A stretch of DNA of 64,000 nt from an uncultured Roseobacter sp. (GTDB lineage Bacteria > Pseudomonadota > Alphaproteobacteria > Rhodobacterales > Rhodobacteraceae). Each line of letters begins with the position of its first letter. Position 1 is the first letter of the stretch. The stretch covers positions 1,120,124-1,184,123 of the forward strand of contig NZ_CANLXG010000002.1 of NCBI RefSeq assembly GCF_947495025.1. The letters are read 5' to 3'. The notes under the pieces were generated by a model. It was not told the origin of the DNA. It did no database searches and was given only the letters and a program-made list of their open reading frames with translations. Of this stretch, positions 28,577 to 36,581 are shown in pieces. The position numbers and the translations under genes are program-made.

Positions 28577-29579
28577 AGCGCTTTACTCCGGGTGCTGTTG
28601 TCAGCTGTTCTTCGATGTCCAGCGCTACGGACAGCGTGCGCGCGGCATCCGCCACGTCGATGAGCGGTCTGGCGCGTCCTTCCATAACGTCGAGGAAATG
28701 ATCCAGCTGGCTGTCGAGGGGTACGGTCACATCATCAGATTGTGACAAATTCTCGGGTACTGCGGGTTCTGACCAGTCGCTGCCACGCCAGAGCGTCATG
28801 GAGGGAAAACTCACAGCACCCTTTGTTCCCGTAATCCACATCATATCCTGTCCGGTGGTGCCGATATTGGGGTTTTCGCCAGTGCCGGCCTCAAAACCCC
28901 AGGGGCTGGGCGCGGTATCCGCAAAGCTGATGGTGCCGGTTGCACCGTTTTCAAAACCCAGCGCCACTGCACCGCTTTCAAGGCGGTCCGTTCCGCGCAA
29001 CGCGCGGCCGGGCAGGGCGATGGTCTGGGTGATTTCACCCACAACATGCCGCAAAATGTCGATGTCATGCACCAGGTTGATCATGACCGGGCTGCCCCCG
29101 GCCGTGCGCCAGTTCCCCATGAAGTAGTCATCAGGTTTGCGCATGGCCCAGATCAGAGAAACGGTGACCACCTCTCCGATTATGTCGCCTGCGAGCAGTT
29201 CTTTGAGCCGTGCAACGCGTTTATGATACCGGCGGTGGTGGCCGACCAGTGACTGCACCTCTGCCTTCTCCACAGCCTGCTGCACCGCAAGGGCCCCGGC
29301 CATATCACCGGCCACGGGTTTTTCGATCAGCATATGCCAGCCACGCGATGCCGCGTAGATACCGTGGGCACTGTGCAGGTGGGTGGGGGTCGCGATGATC
29401 ACCCCGTCCACATTGTCCGGCGCGTCGGCCATATCGGCAAACCGCGTGACCGACCCATCATTCATGCAGTCCGGGTCCGGATCGACCAGTCCGGCAAGCG
29501 CGCAGCCTTTGTGTGCGCGCACGGCCCCGACATGCCGCGCGCCGATCAGCCCGCCACCGACGACAAGGATGCGTTTCAC
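28569..29579 (-). CDS. Gfo/Idh/MocA family oxidoreductase (copy 4)
   Basis: About 336 residues with a GTG start: KRILVVGGGLIGARH opens the Rossmann fold, EKP is at 86-88, and the substrate domain has SPVMINLVHDIDILRH. The GTG at 29579 is preferred because it overlaps the uxaA TGA as GTGA with GGAG just upstream, mirroring other junctions in this operon; an ATG at 29600, seven codons earlier, is the alternative. It is separated from the other three paralogues by four genes, and lies between UxaA and a dioxygenase, suggesting a distinct oxidation step. Confidence 0.88.
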   Translation of the reverse strand: MKRILVVGGGLIGARHVGAVRAHKGCALAGLVDPDPDCMNDGSVTRFADMADAPDNVDGVIIATPTHLHSAHGIYAASRGWHMLIEKPVAGDMAGALAVQQAVEKAEVQSLVGHHRRYHKRVARLKELLAGDIIGEVVTVSLIWAMRKPDDYFMGNWRTAGGSPVMINLVHDIDILRHVVGEITQTIALPGRALRGTDRLESGAVALGFENGATGTISFADTAPSPWGFEAGTGENPNIGTTGQDMMWITGTKGAVSFPSMTLWRGSDWSEPAVPENLSQSDDVTVPLDSQLDHFLDVMEGRARPLIDVADAARTLSVALDIEEQLTTAPGVKRYA

Positions 29580-31084
29580 ATCACCGCTCCGATCTGCCAT
29601 GGGACAAATTCATAGTCCCCCAGCCCCTGCGCTTCGGACTTGCTGGCTTCGCCAGAGGCCACGCGCAGGAACATTTCATAGATCTCGCGGCCCTTCTCCT
29701 CGACGCTGACGCCTTCGGTCAGAATGGTACCGGCATCCACGTCCATATCTTCGTGCATGCGTTTTGCCATCGCGGAATTGGTGGCAACTTTGATCGTCGG
29801 GCTGGGTTTGGAGCCAAAGGCCGAGCCGCGCCCGGTGGTAAAGCAAACGAGGTTACACCCTCCGGCGATCTGGCCTGTGACCGACGCCGGATCGTATCCG
29901 GGGCTGTCCATAAAGGTGAAGCCGCGCGCGTTTACCGGTTCGGCGTATTTGTAGACACCCATCAGCGGGGATGTCCCACCTTTGGCCGCGGCCCCCAGCG
30001 ATTTTTCCAGGATGGTGGTCAGGCCACCCTTTTTGTTGCCGGGCGAGGGGTTGTTGTCCATCGATCCCTTGTTGCGGGCTGTGTAGTCTTCCCACCAGCG
30101 GATCAAGCCGATCAGCCGGTCGCCCGTTGCACGATCCCTAGCCCGCCGCGTCAGAAGATGCTCGGCACCATAAATCTCGGGCGTTTCGGCCAGAACGCCG
30201 GTGCCGCCCTGAGCAGCCAGCAGGTCGCAGGCATACCCCAGGGCCGGGTTTGCGGTGATCCCCGACCAGGCGTCGGATCCGCCGCACTGCAGGGCGACTT
30301 TCAGCTCAGATGCCGGGCAGGGGGTTCGCGTCGCCTCATTTGCGATGGGCAGCATTGCCTCAATCTTCCCGATGCCCATCTCGACCGTACGCCGCAGACC
30401 GGCCACTGACTGGATATTCATCACCTGAAAGGCCGGGCCCTGTTCCAGCCCGTAGGCTTCCAGCAGCCAGTCGATCTGGTTCATCTCGCAGCCCAGACCA
30501 ACCATCAGCACCGCAGCATGATTGGGATGGCGCGCATAGCCCCACATCACACGCTGCAGTGCCTCGAAGCCGTCACCGCTGTCGGCCATCCCGCAACCAG
30601 TGCCATGCACAAAAGCCACGACGCCATCCACATTCGGATACTCCGCCAGCCGCTCGGGCGTGAAATGAGCCGCAATCTGACGCGCGGCGGTGGCTGAACA
30701 GTTTACCGAGGTGACAATTGCGACGTAGTTTCGGGTACCCACCGCGCCGCTGGATCGACGGTATCCCATAAAAGTGTCCCGCGCATTCTCTTCTACAGGC
30801 GTCACAGGCCGCAGGTCCGTCGAGAATTCATAGTCAGCGCCGGTATTCCGGAATTCCACGTTCTGAGTATGCACATGATCACCGGCAGTGATGTCGCCCG
30901 CGGCATAACCGATTATCTGAGCATATTTGCGGATGGGCGCGCCGGCTGTGATATCTTCGACGGCGATTTTGTGCCCCGATGGGATCAGCACGCGCGTGGT
31001 GACGCCCTCAACAGCTACACCGGCCTCCAGCGCACGGGTTGCAGTCACGACATTGTCGGACGGATCAAGACGAACGGTGTCCAT
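29576..31084 (-). CDS. uxaA: UxaA-family dehydratase (altronate dehydratase type)
   Basis: A 502-residue Fe-dependent sugar-acid dehydratase: N-terminal SAF domain (about 1-90) and a large catalytic domain with RNYVAIVTSVNCSAT, HGTGCGM, GLGCEMNQ, LQCGGSDAWSGITANPALG and the C-terminal CNLVCFTTGRGSAFG region. Several conserved Cys and His residues probably bind iron. E. coli UxaA converts D-altronate to KDG; galactarate dehydratase GarD shares this fold, so the exact acid is uncertain. ATG 31084 is chosen for its GAGGAGA ribosome binding site at the proper distance; the longer frame to 31171 overlaps the preceding gene heavily. Confidence 0.88.
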   Translation of the reverse strand: MDTVRLDPSDNVVTATRALEAGVAVEGVTTRVLIPSGHKIAVEDITAGAPIRKYAQIIGYAAGDITAGDHVHTQNVEFRNTGADYEFSTDLRPVTPVEENARDTFMGYRRSSGAVGTRNYVAIVTSVNCSATAARQIAAHFTPERLAEYPNVDGVVAFVHGTGCGMADSGDGFEALQRVMWGYARHPNHAAVLMVGLGCEMNQIDWLLEAYGLEQGPAFQVMNIQSVAGLRRTVEMGIGKIEAMLPIANEATRTPCPASELKVALQCGGSDAWSGITANPALGYACDLLAAQGGTGVLAETPEIYGAEHLLTRRARDRATGDRLIGLIRWWEDYTARNKGSMDNNPSPGNKKGGLTTILEKSLGAAAKGGTSPLMGVYKYAEPVNARGFTFMDSPGYDPASVTGQIAGGCNLVCFTTGRGSAFGSKPSPTIKVATNSAMAKRMHEDMDVDAGTILTEGVSVEEKGREIYEMFLRVASGEASKSEAQGLGDYEFVPWQIGAVM

Positions 31085-31094
31085 GTTGTCTCCT

Positions 31095-32042
31095 CTACGC
31101 GCAGAACGGCGCGTCGCTTTGCCAGCGGTGGATAGGTATATGTGCTGTCGATGCCAGACGTGTGCGGGCATCTTCCCACATTAGCTGCCACTGGCGCCAG
31201 TCCGTCAGTATGGTCCCGGGTGCCGAGCGGCTCCGGGCAACAAAATCAGGGAAATGGGCCCGACCCGTCGGCTGGCCGGTCACATTATAGCGTACATCGA
31301 ACGACCACCTGAAACCGTTCGTGACGTTCACGCGGGAAGAATGAGGCGTCAGCGGGTGGAACAGAACGATACCGCCCGCGCTGACAGGCAGCGGAACTGC
31401 CTGCTGCTCGTCGATGAAGCCATCTGCAATAGCCGTCTGGGTTTTGGGGCAGTGCGGCAGCATCTCACGATGGCGACCGGGCAGCACCTGCAGACAGCCG
31501 TTCTCGGGGGTCGCATCCGTCATGGCGATCCAGACCGTGATCATATCGGTGCTGTCTGCTTCTTCCAGCCCGACGCCCCGGTCCTGATGCCAGTCGGTTG
31601 CCGTGATATGCGCGCGGACCTCATCGCCCTTCAGCGTCCTGGCAGGCGGTTTGATGCGGACGTGCTGGATAGGGTTCGAGGTAATTTCTGGCCCGATCAG
31701 TGCCTCGATCACATCGAGGATTTCGTCGCACCGCAACAGATCAAAGACCGCAGGGCCAAAGTGCATCGGTGTGTCGGCCGCGATCTCGTCACCAGGCAGG
31801 CTGATATCCATCGGCTGGAACCAGTCACACCCGGCGTCATAGGCGATCTGGAGCTTTTGCCAGAAGGTCAGGTCATCCGGTGCTTTGGCGACTTTGCCTG
31901 CATCGAACCAGCCATTGTACAGCCGGTCCAGCAGGCGTGTGTATTCCTCCCCGACCGCCTGACGGGTGACGTCCGGAACGATGTCGGGCAACACCAGATA
32001 GCCGTCGCGTTCAAATCGGTCTATCTGCCGTGGTGTCAGCAT
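31095..32042 (-). CDS. phytanoyl-CoA dioxygenase (PhyH) family protein, copy 2
   Basis: A 315-residue Fe(II)/2-oxoglutarate dioxygenase. The metal triad is in TDWHQDRGV (His152, Asp154) and LTPHSSRV (His234), with Arg245 in FRWSFDVRY as the probable 2-oxoglutarate ligand; ENGCLQVLPGRH (180-191) is the usual strand. It shares little sequence with copy 1 beyond motifs, so the two are unlikely to be recent duplicates. It lies between the TRAP permease (15 bp) and uxaA (10 bp), so an early step on the imported compound is a reasonable guess. Confidence 0.9.
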   Translation of the reverse strand: MLTPRQIDRFERDGYLVLPDIVPDVTRQAVGEEYTRLLDRLYNGWFDAGKVAKAPDDLTFWQKLQIAYDAGCDWFQPMDISLPGDEIAADTPMHFGPAVFDLLRCDEILDVIEALIGPEITSNPIQHVRIKPPARTLKGDEVRAHITATDWHQDRGVGLEEADSTDMITVWIAMTDATPENGCLQVLPGRHREMLPHCPKTQTAIADGFIDEQQAVPLPVSAGGIVLFHPLTPHSSRVNVTNGFRWSFDVRYNVTGQPTGRAHFPDFVARSRSAPGTILTDWRQWQLMWEDARTRLASTAHIPIHRWQSDAPFCA

Positions 32043-32057
32043 CTGATGTTCCGGACC

Positions 32058-33680
32058 TCAGAGAAGAATGGACACGATCGGCGGCCAGATCAGCAGCACC
32101 GACAGCGCGCAGAGCTGGATACCGATGAAGGGCAGGAAGCCTTTGAAAATATCGGTCAGGCTGATGTGTGGCGGCGCAACGGACTTCAGGTAGAACGCCG
32201 CAGGGCCAAAGGGCGGGCTGAGGAAGCTGACCTGCATGTTCATACAGAAAACCACACCGAACCAGATCGCCACGTGACGCGGGTTCAGCTCGCCAAAGAC
32301 ACCGATCTCCTCAATCGGCAGACGCTGCACGATGGGCAGAAAGACGGGAATGATCAGAAGAACAATACCAACCCAGTCCATAAAGGCACCCATAAAGAGC
32401 AGGATCAGCATCATCGCCAGGATGATCCCCATGGTTGGCAGGTCCGAGCCGACGATGAAATCAGCAACATATGTCGGGCCACCGGCAATGGTATAGGCAC
32501 CCGCGAGGGCCGCCGCACCAATGGTCACCCAGATGATGGTGCCTGTGGATTTCAGCGTGCGCATCAGGCTGTCCCACACCAGGTCGAACGAGCCCTCGCC
32601 GCGCAGAATGGCGATGACCAGAACCGCCAGTGCGCCCATGCCTGCGGCCTCGGTAATGCCGGTAATCCCGCCATAGATCGAACCCATAACCACACCGATC
32701 ACGACGATCGGCGGGACCAGACCTTTGCCCATTGCCCAGCCTGTTGCCGTCGCGGCACGCCCGAGGACGCCGAACATCAGCACAAATGACAGGACAACCG
32801 CGCCGCCGAACCAGGGCAGATAATCCGCTGTGCCGTATGCAAAAGAAGCGCCGGTGTTGGTGGCGTTCTGGCCGGACAGCTCAAAGAACAGGGCCCGCAG
32901 GAACAGCACAGTTGAGAAACCGGCGACCAGCACCGACAGGAACGCAATGAAGAGTTTAAATTTCTCGAAGCCCTGCGGCTCGCCCTCGACCGGGTCGGGC
33001 AGGGGCGCATGATCAGGACGCAACTGGGTGCGGATGATGATGTAGATGATGATAAAGCTGGCCAGCATGAAACCAGGCAGGAAGGACGCCGTAAACAGCG
33101 CTTTGATCGAGGTCTCGGTGATCAGGCCATAGATGATCAGAACGATCGACGGTGGGATCATCGTGCCCAGCGAGCCGGATGCGCAGATTGTACCGATGGC
33201 CAGGTTCTGGTTGTAGCCAAGACGCAGCATCTGCGGCAGTGCAATGAGACCAAGCAACACGACCTCGCCGCCAATAATGCCGGACATTGCAGCCATGATG
33301 ACGGCCATGATCGACGTGACGATTGCAATGCCGCCGCGGGTGCGGTTCAGCCAGACATTAAGCGAGGAGTACATATCCTTTGCGATACCGGAGCGTTCCA
33401 GCAGAGCAGCCATGAAAATAAACAGCGGAATGGATATGAGTACGTAGTCGGTTAAGAGCCCGTATATCTTCTGCGCCAGAATATTCAGCGGTCCGGCACC
33501 CGGTCTGCCGGTCAGAATACCATCCCCGAAACTCAAAGGGTCCATCAGCAGCGTTGGTTCGAATTTCATCACCAGCACCAGCACTGCAAGGATTGCCGAT
33601 GCGAACCCCAGCGGCATCCCGATGGCCAGCAGCAGAACAAGGCCCAGCATCAGGACCAGTGAGATCGTTCCGATATCCAT
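32058..33680 (-). CDS. dctM: TRAP transporter large permease, DctM type
   Basis: A 540-residue polytopic inner-membrane protein that forms the sodium-coupled transport channel of a TRAP system. Hydrophobic segments cover most of the chain; recognisable stretches include LGLIALPQMLRLGYNQNLA and SGSLGTMIPPSIVLIIYG, with the family GxxxPPS loop. It is over 100 residues longer than classic DctM proteins (about 425), the extra lying in a central region (about 215-325) with a charged loop and added hydrophobic segments. It overlaps the DctQ stop by one base (TAATG-like junction). Confidence 0.93.
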   Translation of the reverse strand: MDIGTISLVLMLGLVLLLAIGMPLGFASAILAVLVLVMKFEPTLLMDPLSFGDGILTGRPGAGPLNILAQKIYGLLTDYVLISIPLFIFMAALLERSGIAKDMYSSLNVWLNRTRGGIAIVTSIMAVIMAAMSGIIGGEVVLLGLIALPQMLRLGYNQNLAIGTICASGSLGTMIPPSIVLIIYGLITETSIKALFTASFLPGFMLASFIIIYIIIRTQLRPDHAPLPDPVEGEPQGFEKFKLFIAFLSVLVAGFSTVLFLRALFFELSGQNATNTGASFAYGTADYLPWFGGAVVLSFVLMFGVLGRAATATGWAMGKGLVPPIVVIGVVMGSIYGGITGITEAAGMGALAVLVIAILRGEGSFDLVWDSLMRTLKSTGTIIWVTIGAAALAGAYTIAGGPTYVADFIVGSDLPTMGIILAMMLILLFMGAFMDWVGIVLLIIPVFLPIVQRLPIEEIGVFGELNPRHVAIWFGVVFCMNMQVSFLSPPFGPAAFYLKSVAPPHISLTDIFKGFLPFIGIQLCALSVLLIWPPIVSILL

Positions 33681-34585
33681 CAGTTTTTCCCCGGTGTCGT
33701 CTGTTGAATAGAGCCGCGTGTCACGTCCAGATCCCCGGTGCCATCGCTGCCAACTGCGGCCTTGAGGCGTTCCAGTTCGTCCTGATCGATATCATCCGCA
33801 GCCGAGTGGATTACCGGCTCGGCGTTCCAGTCGGAGACCAGATTGACAATCGCCTGAAACGCCACGAGCACAACGACCAGCAAAACCATTGGTTTGAGGG
33901 TCGCCGGAATGGGTGGGTCGAACGCAGTTCCGAAAGTTTCCCAGCGGTAGAATTTGTCAAAGGCTTCGCCATAACCGCCGTAGACGAGGAAAAAGGCAAA
34001 CGTGACGATGAGCAGCGTAGAGATGCAGTCGCAGACACGCTGCAGCGCCCGCGGGAGCATGTCGTAGAGCAGAAAAATGCGGATGTGGCTGCGCTGCTGC
34101 ATGGCGTAGAGTCCCGCGCAGAGGAACACAAAGCCCGCCAGCCAGAGCGACAGTTCGTTTGCCCACAGCGTGGGGGCCTCAAAGACATATCGCAGGATGA
34201 CTTCATAGATCATCACGGAGCAGAGCAGGACGATCAGCATCATTGTCAGGCGTCCGATGAAGACAGCGAGGCGATCCAGCGCCTTCCAGCTTTCGAATTC
34301 CATCGGCGCGCGCCGGACTGTACGCACTCCGATCACCCCGAACACGGGCAGCAGGAGAAGGGCAGTCCAGTCCACGGCGTCGGCGTATCCACCAAAGAGA
34401 CCACTCAGACCAGGCGTTACGTCCACGCGCGCAAAAAGAGCAGACAGTTTGTCGTATTGTGATGCATCTGTCGGCGGCACCCACGACAGGGTGAATGCCG
34501 GCAGGTGCCACGTCAGCCATCCCGCGCAAAGGATGAACGCGAGCGGTACAATCCACTCGACAAGGCTTCCGGATTTTTCCTGCAT
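33680..34585 (-). CDS. dctQ: TRAP transporter small permease, DctQ type
   Basis: A 301-residue membrane protein, larger than typical DctQ (about 160-220). It has a first hydrophobic segment near residues 10-30, a polar insert (FTLSWVPPTDASQYDK and beyond), then the usual DctQ helices with LWANELSLWLAGFVFLCAGLYAMQQRSHIRI, and a charged C-terminal tail. ATG 34585 has GGGGGAAG just upstream; an in-frame GTG or ATG at 34609 is less likely. The substrate-binding protein gene lies upstream, across a strong terminator-like hairpin. Confidence 0.9.
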   Translation of the reverse strand: MQEKSGSLVEWIVPLAFILCAGWLTWHLPAFTLSWVPPTDASQYDKLSALFARVDVTPGLSGLFGGYADAVDWTALLLLPVFGVIGVRTVRRAPMEFESWKALDRLAVFIGRLTMMLIVLLCSVMIYEVILRYVFEAPTLWANELSLWLAGFVFLCAGLYAMQQRSHIRIFLLYDMLPRALQRVCDCISTLLIVTFAFFLVYGGYGEAFDKFYRWETFGTAFDPPIPATLKPMVLLVVVLVAFQAIVNLVSDWNAEPVIHSAADDIDQDELERLKAAVGSDGTGDLDVTRGSIQQTTPGKN

Positions 34586-34636
34586 GACTTCCCCCCTCAC
34601 ACTGGCCATTTGTCGAATTGTCCTGGCCGTCGGGAC

Positions 34637-34667
34637 AAAAAAGACCCCGCCTTGGCAAGGCGGGGTC
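34637..34667 (-). terminator. intrinsic terminator/attenuator between dctP and dctQ
   Basis: On the minus strand a perfect GC-rich stem (GACCCCGCCTT / AAGGCGGGGTC, 34643-34667) with a very short loop is followed by six U residues (34642-34637). It lies 15 bp after the dctP stop and 52 bp before the dctQ start. Form and position indicate partial termination that raises substrate-binding protein level relative to permeases, and it may also protect the dctP message 3' end. Confidence 0.85.
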
Positions 34668-34682
34668 CGGGTTCAGCTCAGC

Positions 34683-35705
34683 TTACTGCTTGAGGCCCAG
34701 CTGTTCGAGGTAGGCAAGGTGCGAGTCCACCAGGGCTTTTGCCTCGGGTGTGTCCGCAAACTCCGGCCATGTGGCCTGAGCCGCTGCACGGAATTTCGCC
34801 AGTTCTTCAGGTGCCCACTGGGACAGTGTCACACCGTCTGCACGCAGCTGTGCGGCCGCTTCGGCGTTCTTTTTCTCGAACGTCAGAGCTGTGCGCAGCG
34901 CCAGCGCTTCCATTGCAACCTTCATGATCTTCTGGTGGTGCGCAGGCATCGCGTCGAACACGGCCTTGTTGCACGCCAGGTGGTCAGACGGCATTGAGTG
35001 GAAGCCGGGGAAGTTGGCGTATTTCACGATGTCATAGAGACCGAGACCCACGTTGTTTGCGAGGCCCGATGCGTCTGCACCGTCAATGATGCCTGTTTCC
35101 AGAGCGGTAAAGATTTCAGTGAAATCCATCACGATGGGCGAGGCGCCAAGCTTTTCAAAGATTTTTGTTTCCATGCCGGGGGGCGAACGGAATTTCCAGT
35201 CTTTGAAGTCCTCAACCTTGGCAATCGGCTTGGACGAGGCAAAGCTCTCCTGGCCGTAAACCCACCAGCCGATCAGCTCCATGCCATACTTGTTGTAAAG
35301 CGGTGCTGCAGCTTCCTTGCCGCCACCGAAATACAGCCAGCTCAGCTGCTGATACGGCGTGTCGTAGCCGCCCATGATGTCGCCCACAAACTGGAATGCG
35401 GAGTTTTTACCGGTCTGGTAACCACCACCGGTCATGTCGCAGTCGAGGATGCCCGTGGATGCCGCGTCAAATGTCTCCACCGACTTCACGACGGAGGACG
35501 AGTAGAACATTTCCACTTCGATCTCGCCGTTGGACATGGACTGGATGTCGTCAATGTACTGTGCTGCAAGTTTACCGGAAACGGTCTCAGGCGCGTAATG
35601 CGTCTGAATCCGCAGTTTTGTTGTGTCGGCCGACGCGGTGAAAGCTGTCGAAGCAGCAAGCGCTGCTGCGACGGCAACCGTGGCCGCCTTCTTCATGATT
35701 GTCAT
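34683..35705 (-). CDS. dctP: TRAP transporter substrate-binding protein, DctP family
   Basis: A 340-residue periplasmic solute-binding protein. Signal peptide MTIMKKAATVAVAAALAAST with cleavage near FTASA-DT (about residue 27). The mature part shows DctP features: HYAPETVSGKLAAQYIDDI, EVEMFYSSSV, and FRSPPGMETKIFEKLGASPIVMDFTEIFTALETGIIDGAD, containing the conserved Arg that pairs with a ligand carboxylate. This supports an organic or sugar acid ligand. GGGAGG lies 6 bases before ATG 35705. First gene of the minus-strand operon. Confidence 0.94.
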   Translation of the reverse strand: MTIMKKAATVAVAAALAASTAFTASADTTKLRIQTHYAPETVSGKLAAQYIDDIQSMSNGEIEVEMFYSSSVVKSVETFDAASTGILDCDMTGGGYQTGKNSAFQFVGDIMGGYDTPYQQLSWLYFGGGKEAAAPLYNKYGMELIGWWVYGQESFASSKPIAKVEDFKDWKFRSPPGMETKIFEKLGASPIVMDFTEIFTALETGIIDGADASGLANNVGLGLYDIVKYANFPGFHSMPSDHLACNKAVFDAMPAHHQKIMKVAMEALALRTALTFEKKNAEAAAQLRADGVTLSQWAPEELAKFRAAAQATWPEFADTPEAKALVDSHLAYLEQLGLKQ

Positions 35706-35852
35706 GTTGTCCTCCCAGACGTTGAGCGCACTTGGTTAGAAGGCCTGTGGCCCTTTTTGATTACGCTGTCGAAACGTTAGGCCGAGCGCAGCGCATCGCG
35801 CAAGAAATAATTTTATTCCGGGTGAATTTTGATATTTTGTTTGAATTTCGCG

Positions 35853-35873
35853 TTTTTGGACGTACACCAAAAA
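35853..35873. promoter_or_regulatory. perfect inverted repeat, candidate GntR operator
   Basis: TTTTTGG and CCAAAAA form a perfect 7-bp inverted repeat separated by 7 bp, ending 7 bases before the GGAGG of the gntR gene and about 150 bp upstream of dctP. The region around it is AT-rich against a GC-rich background. Position at the head of the divergent regulator and operon suggests autoregulation and control of the TRAP operon. This is inference; no second copy was found nearby. Confidence 0.5.
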
Positions 35874-35891
35874 GACAACGGGAGGATTTTG

Positions 35892-36581
35892 ATGAGTACG
35901 CAGGACGCGGACATTTTTGACGATATGCGTCATCGCCTGATCACCGGCGAGTTCGGGTACGGTACCAAACTGCGCGCTGAAAAGCTACGTTCGGATTACG
36001 ACTGCTCTGCCAGCACGGTGCGCGAAGTCCTTTTCCGGCTGTCGACTGTCGGACTGGTGGAGTTCCAGGAACAGCGTGGTTTTCGTTCGCCTTATCAGTC
36101 TCGTGAGCGCCAGCATGACCTTACCCATATGCGAATCATGCTCGAATGCGAAGGTGCCTGCCTGTCCATCCGGCTGGGCGGCGTAGAATGGGAATCGCGC
36201 CTTACGGCAGCTCATCACAAACTGTCGCACATTGAAATGCGGGTCCGCTCCTCGGGCGATGTTTCCCCGCTTCTCAACCTGTGGAGCCGTGCGGAGCAGG
36301 AGTTCCACGAGACGCTGATCGAGGCATGTGGCTCTGCGCTGCTGATTCGCACGCACGTCGTAATTTACGAACAATTCCGGCAGCAACTCGTGTCTGCGGA
36401 AACCAACTATGGCTACTTTCCCGAGAATATCCCCGAACATCAGGCGATTCTCGACGCGGCGCTGGACCGAAACGAGGACCTCGTGCGCAAACGTATCCAC
36501 GACCACCTTGCCCGTAATCTGACCCATCCGTTGCCGGGCAAGCATCAGACTGTGGCGTTTGGCAAATCCTCTTTGATGTAA
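35892..36581 (+). CDS. GntR-family transcriptional regulator (FCD type)
   Basis: A 229-residue regulator: N-terminal winged helix (about 7-72) with LRSDYDCSASTVREVLFRLSTVGLVEF as the recognition region, and a C-terminal all-helical FCD domain (about 78-218) with the metal/ligand residues in EFHETLIEACGS and PEHQAILDA, and a further His in DHLARNLTH. FCD-GntR proteins typically sense sugar acids and other carboxylates and repress transport/catabolic genes. ATG 35892 has GGAGG 7 bases upstream. It is divergent from the TRAP operon. Its 3' end overlaps the convergent DenD-like gene by 37 bp. Confidence 0.9.
   Translation: MSTQDADIFDDMRHRLITGEFGYGTKLRAEKLRSDYDCSASTVREVLFRLSTVGLVEFQEQRGFRSPYQSRERQHDLTHMRIMLECEGACLSIRLGGVEWESRLTAAHHKLSHIEMRVRSSGDVSPLLNLWSRAEQEFHETLIEACGSALLIRTHVVIYEQFRQQLVSAETNYGYFPENIPEHQAILDAALDRNEDLVRKRIHDHLARNLTHPLPGKHQTVAFGKSSLM

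Noticed and set aside
27692..32042. PhyH genes as recent tandem duplicates
   Set aside because: Beyond the metal-binding motifs the two proteins differ in length, N-terminus and loop sequence, so they are not a recent copy pair.
31254..32789. Plus-strand frame of about 510 codons across the PhyH copy 2 and dctM genes
   Set aside because: It spans two real genes on the other strand, with Gln/His/Asp-rich low-complexity sequence typical of antisense frames.
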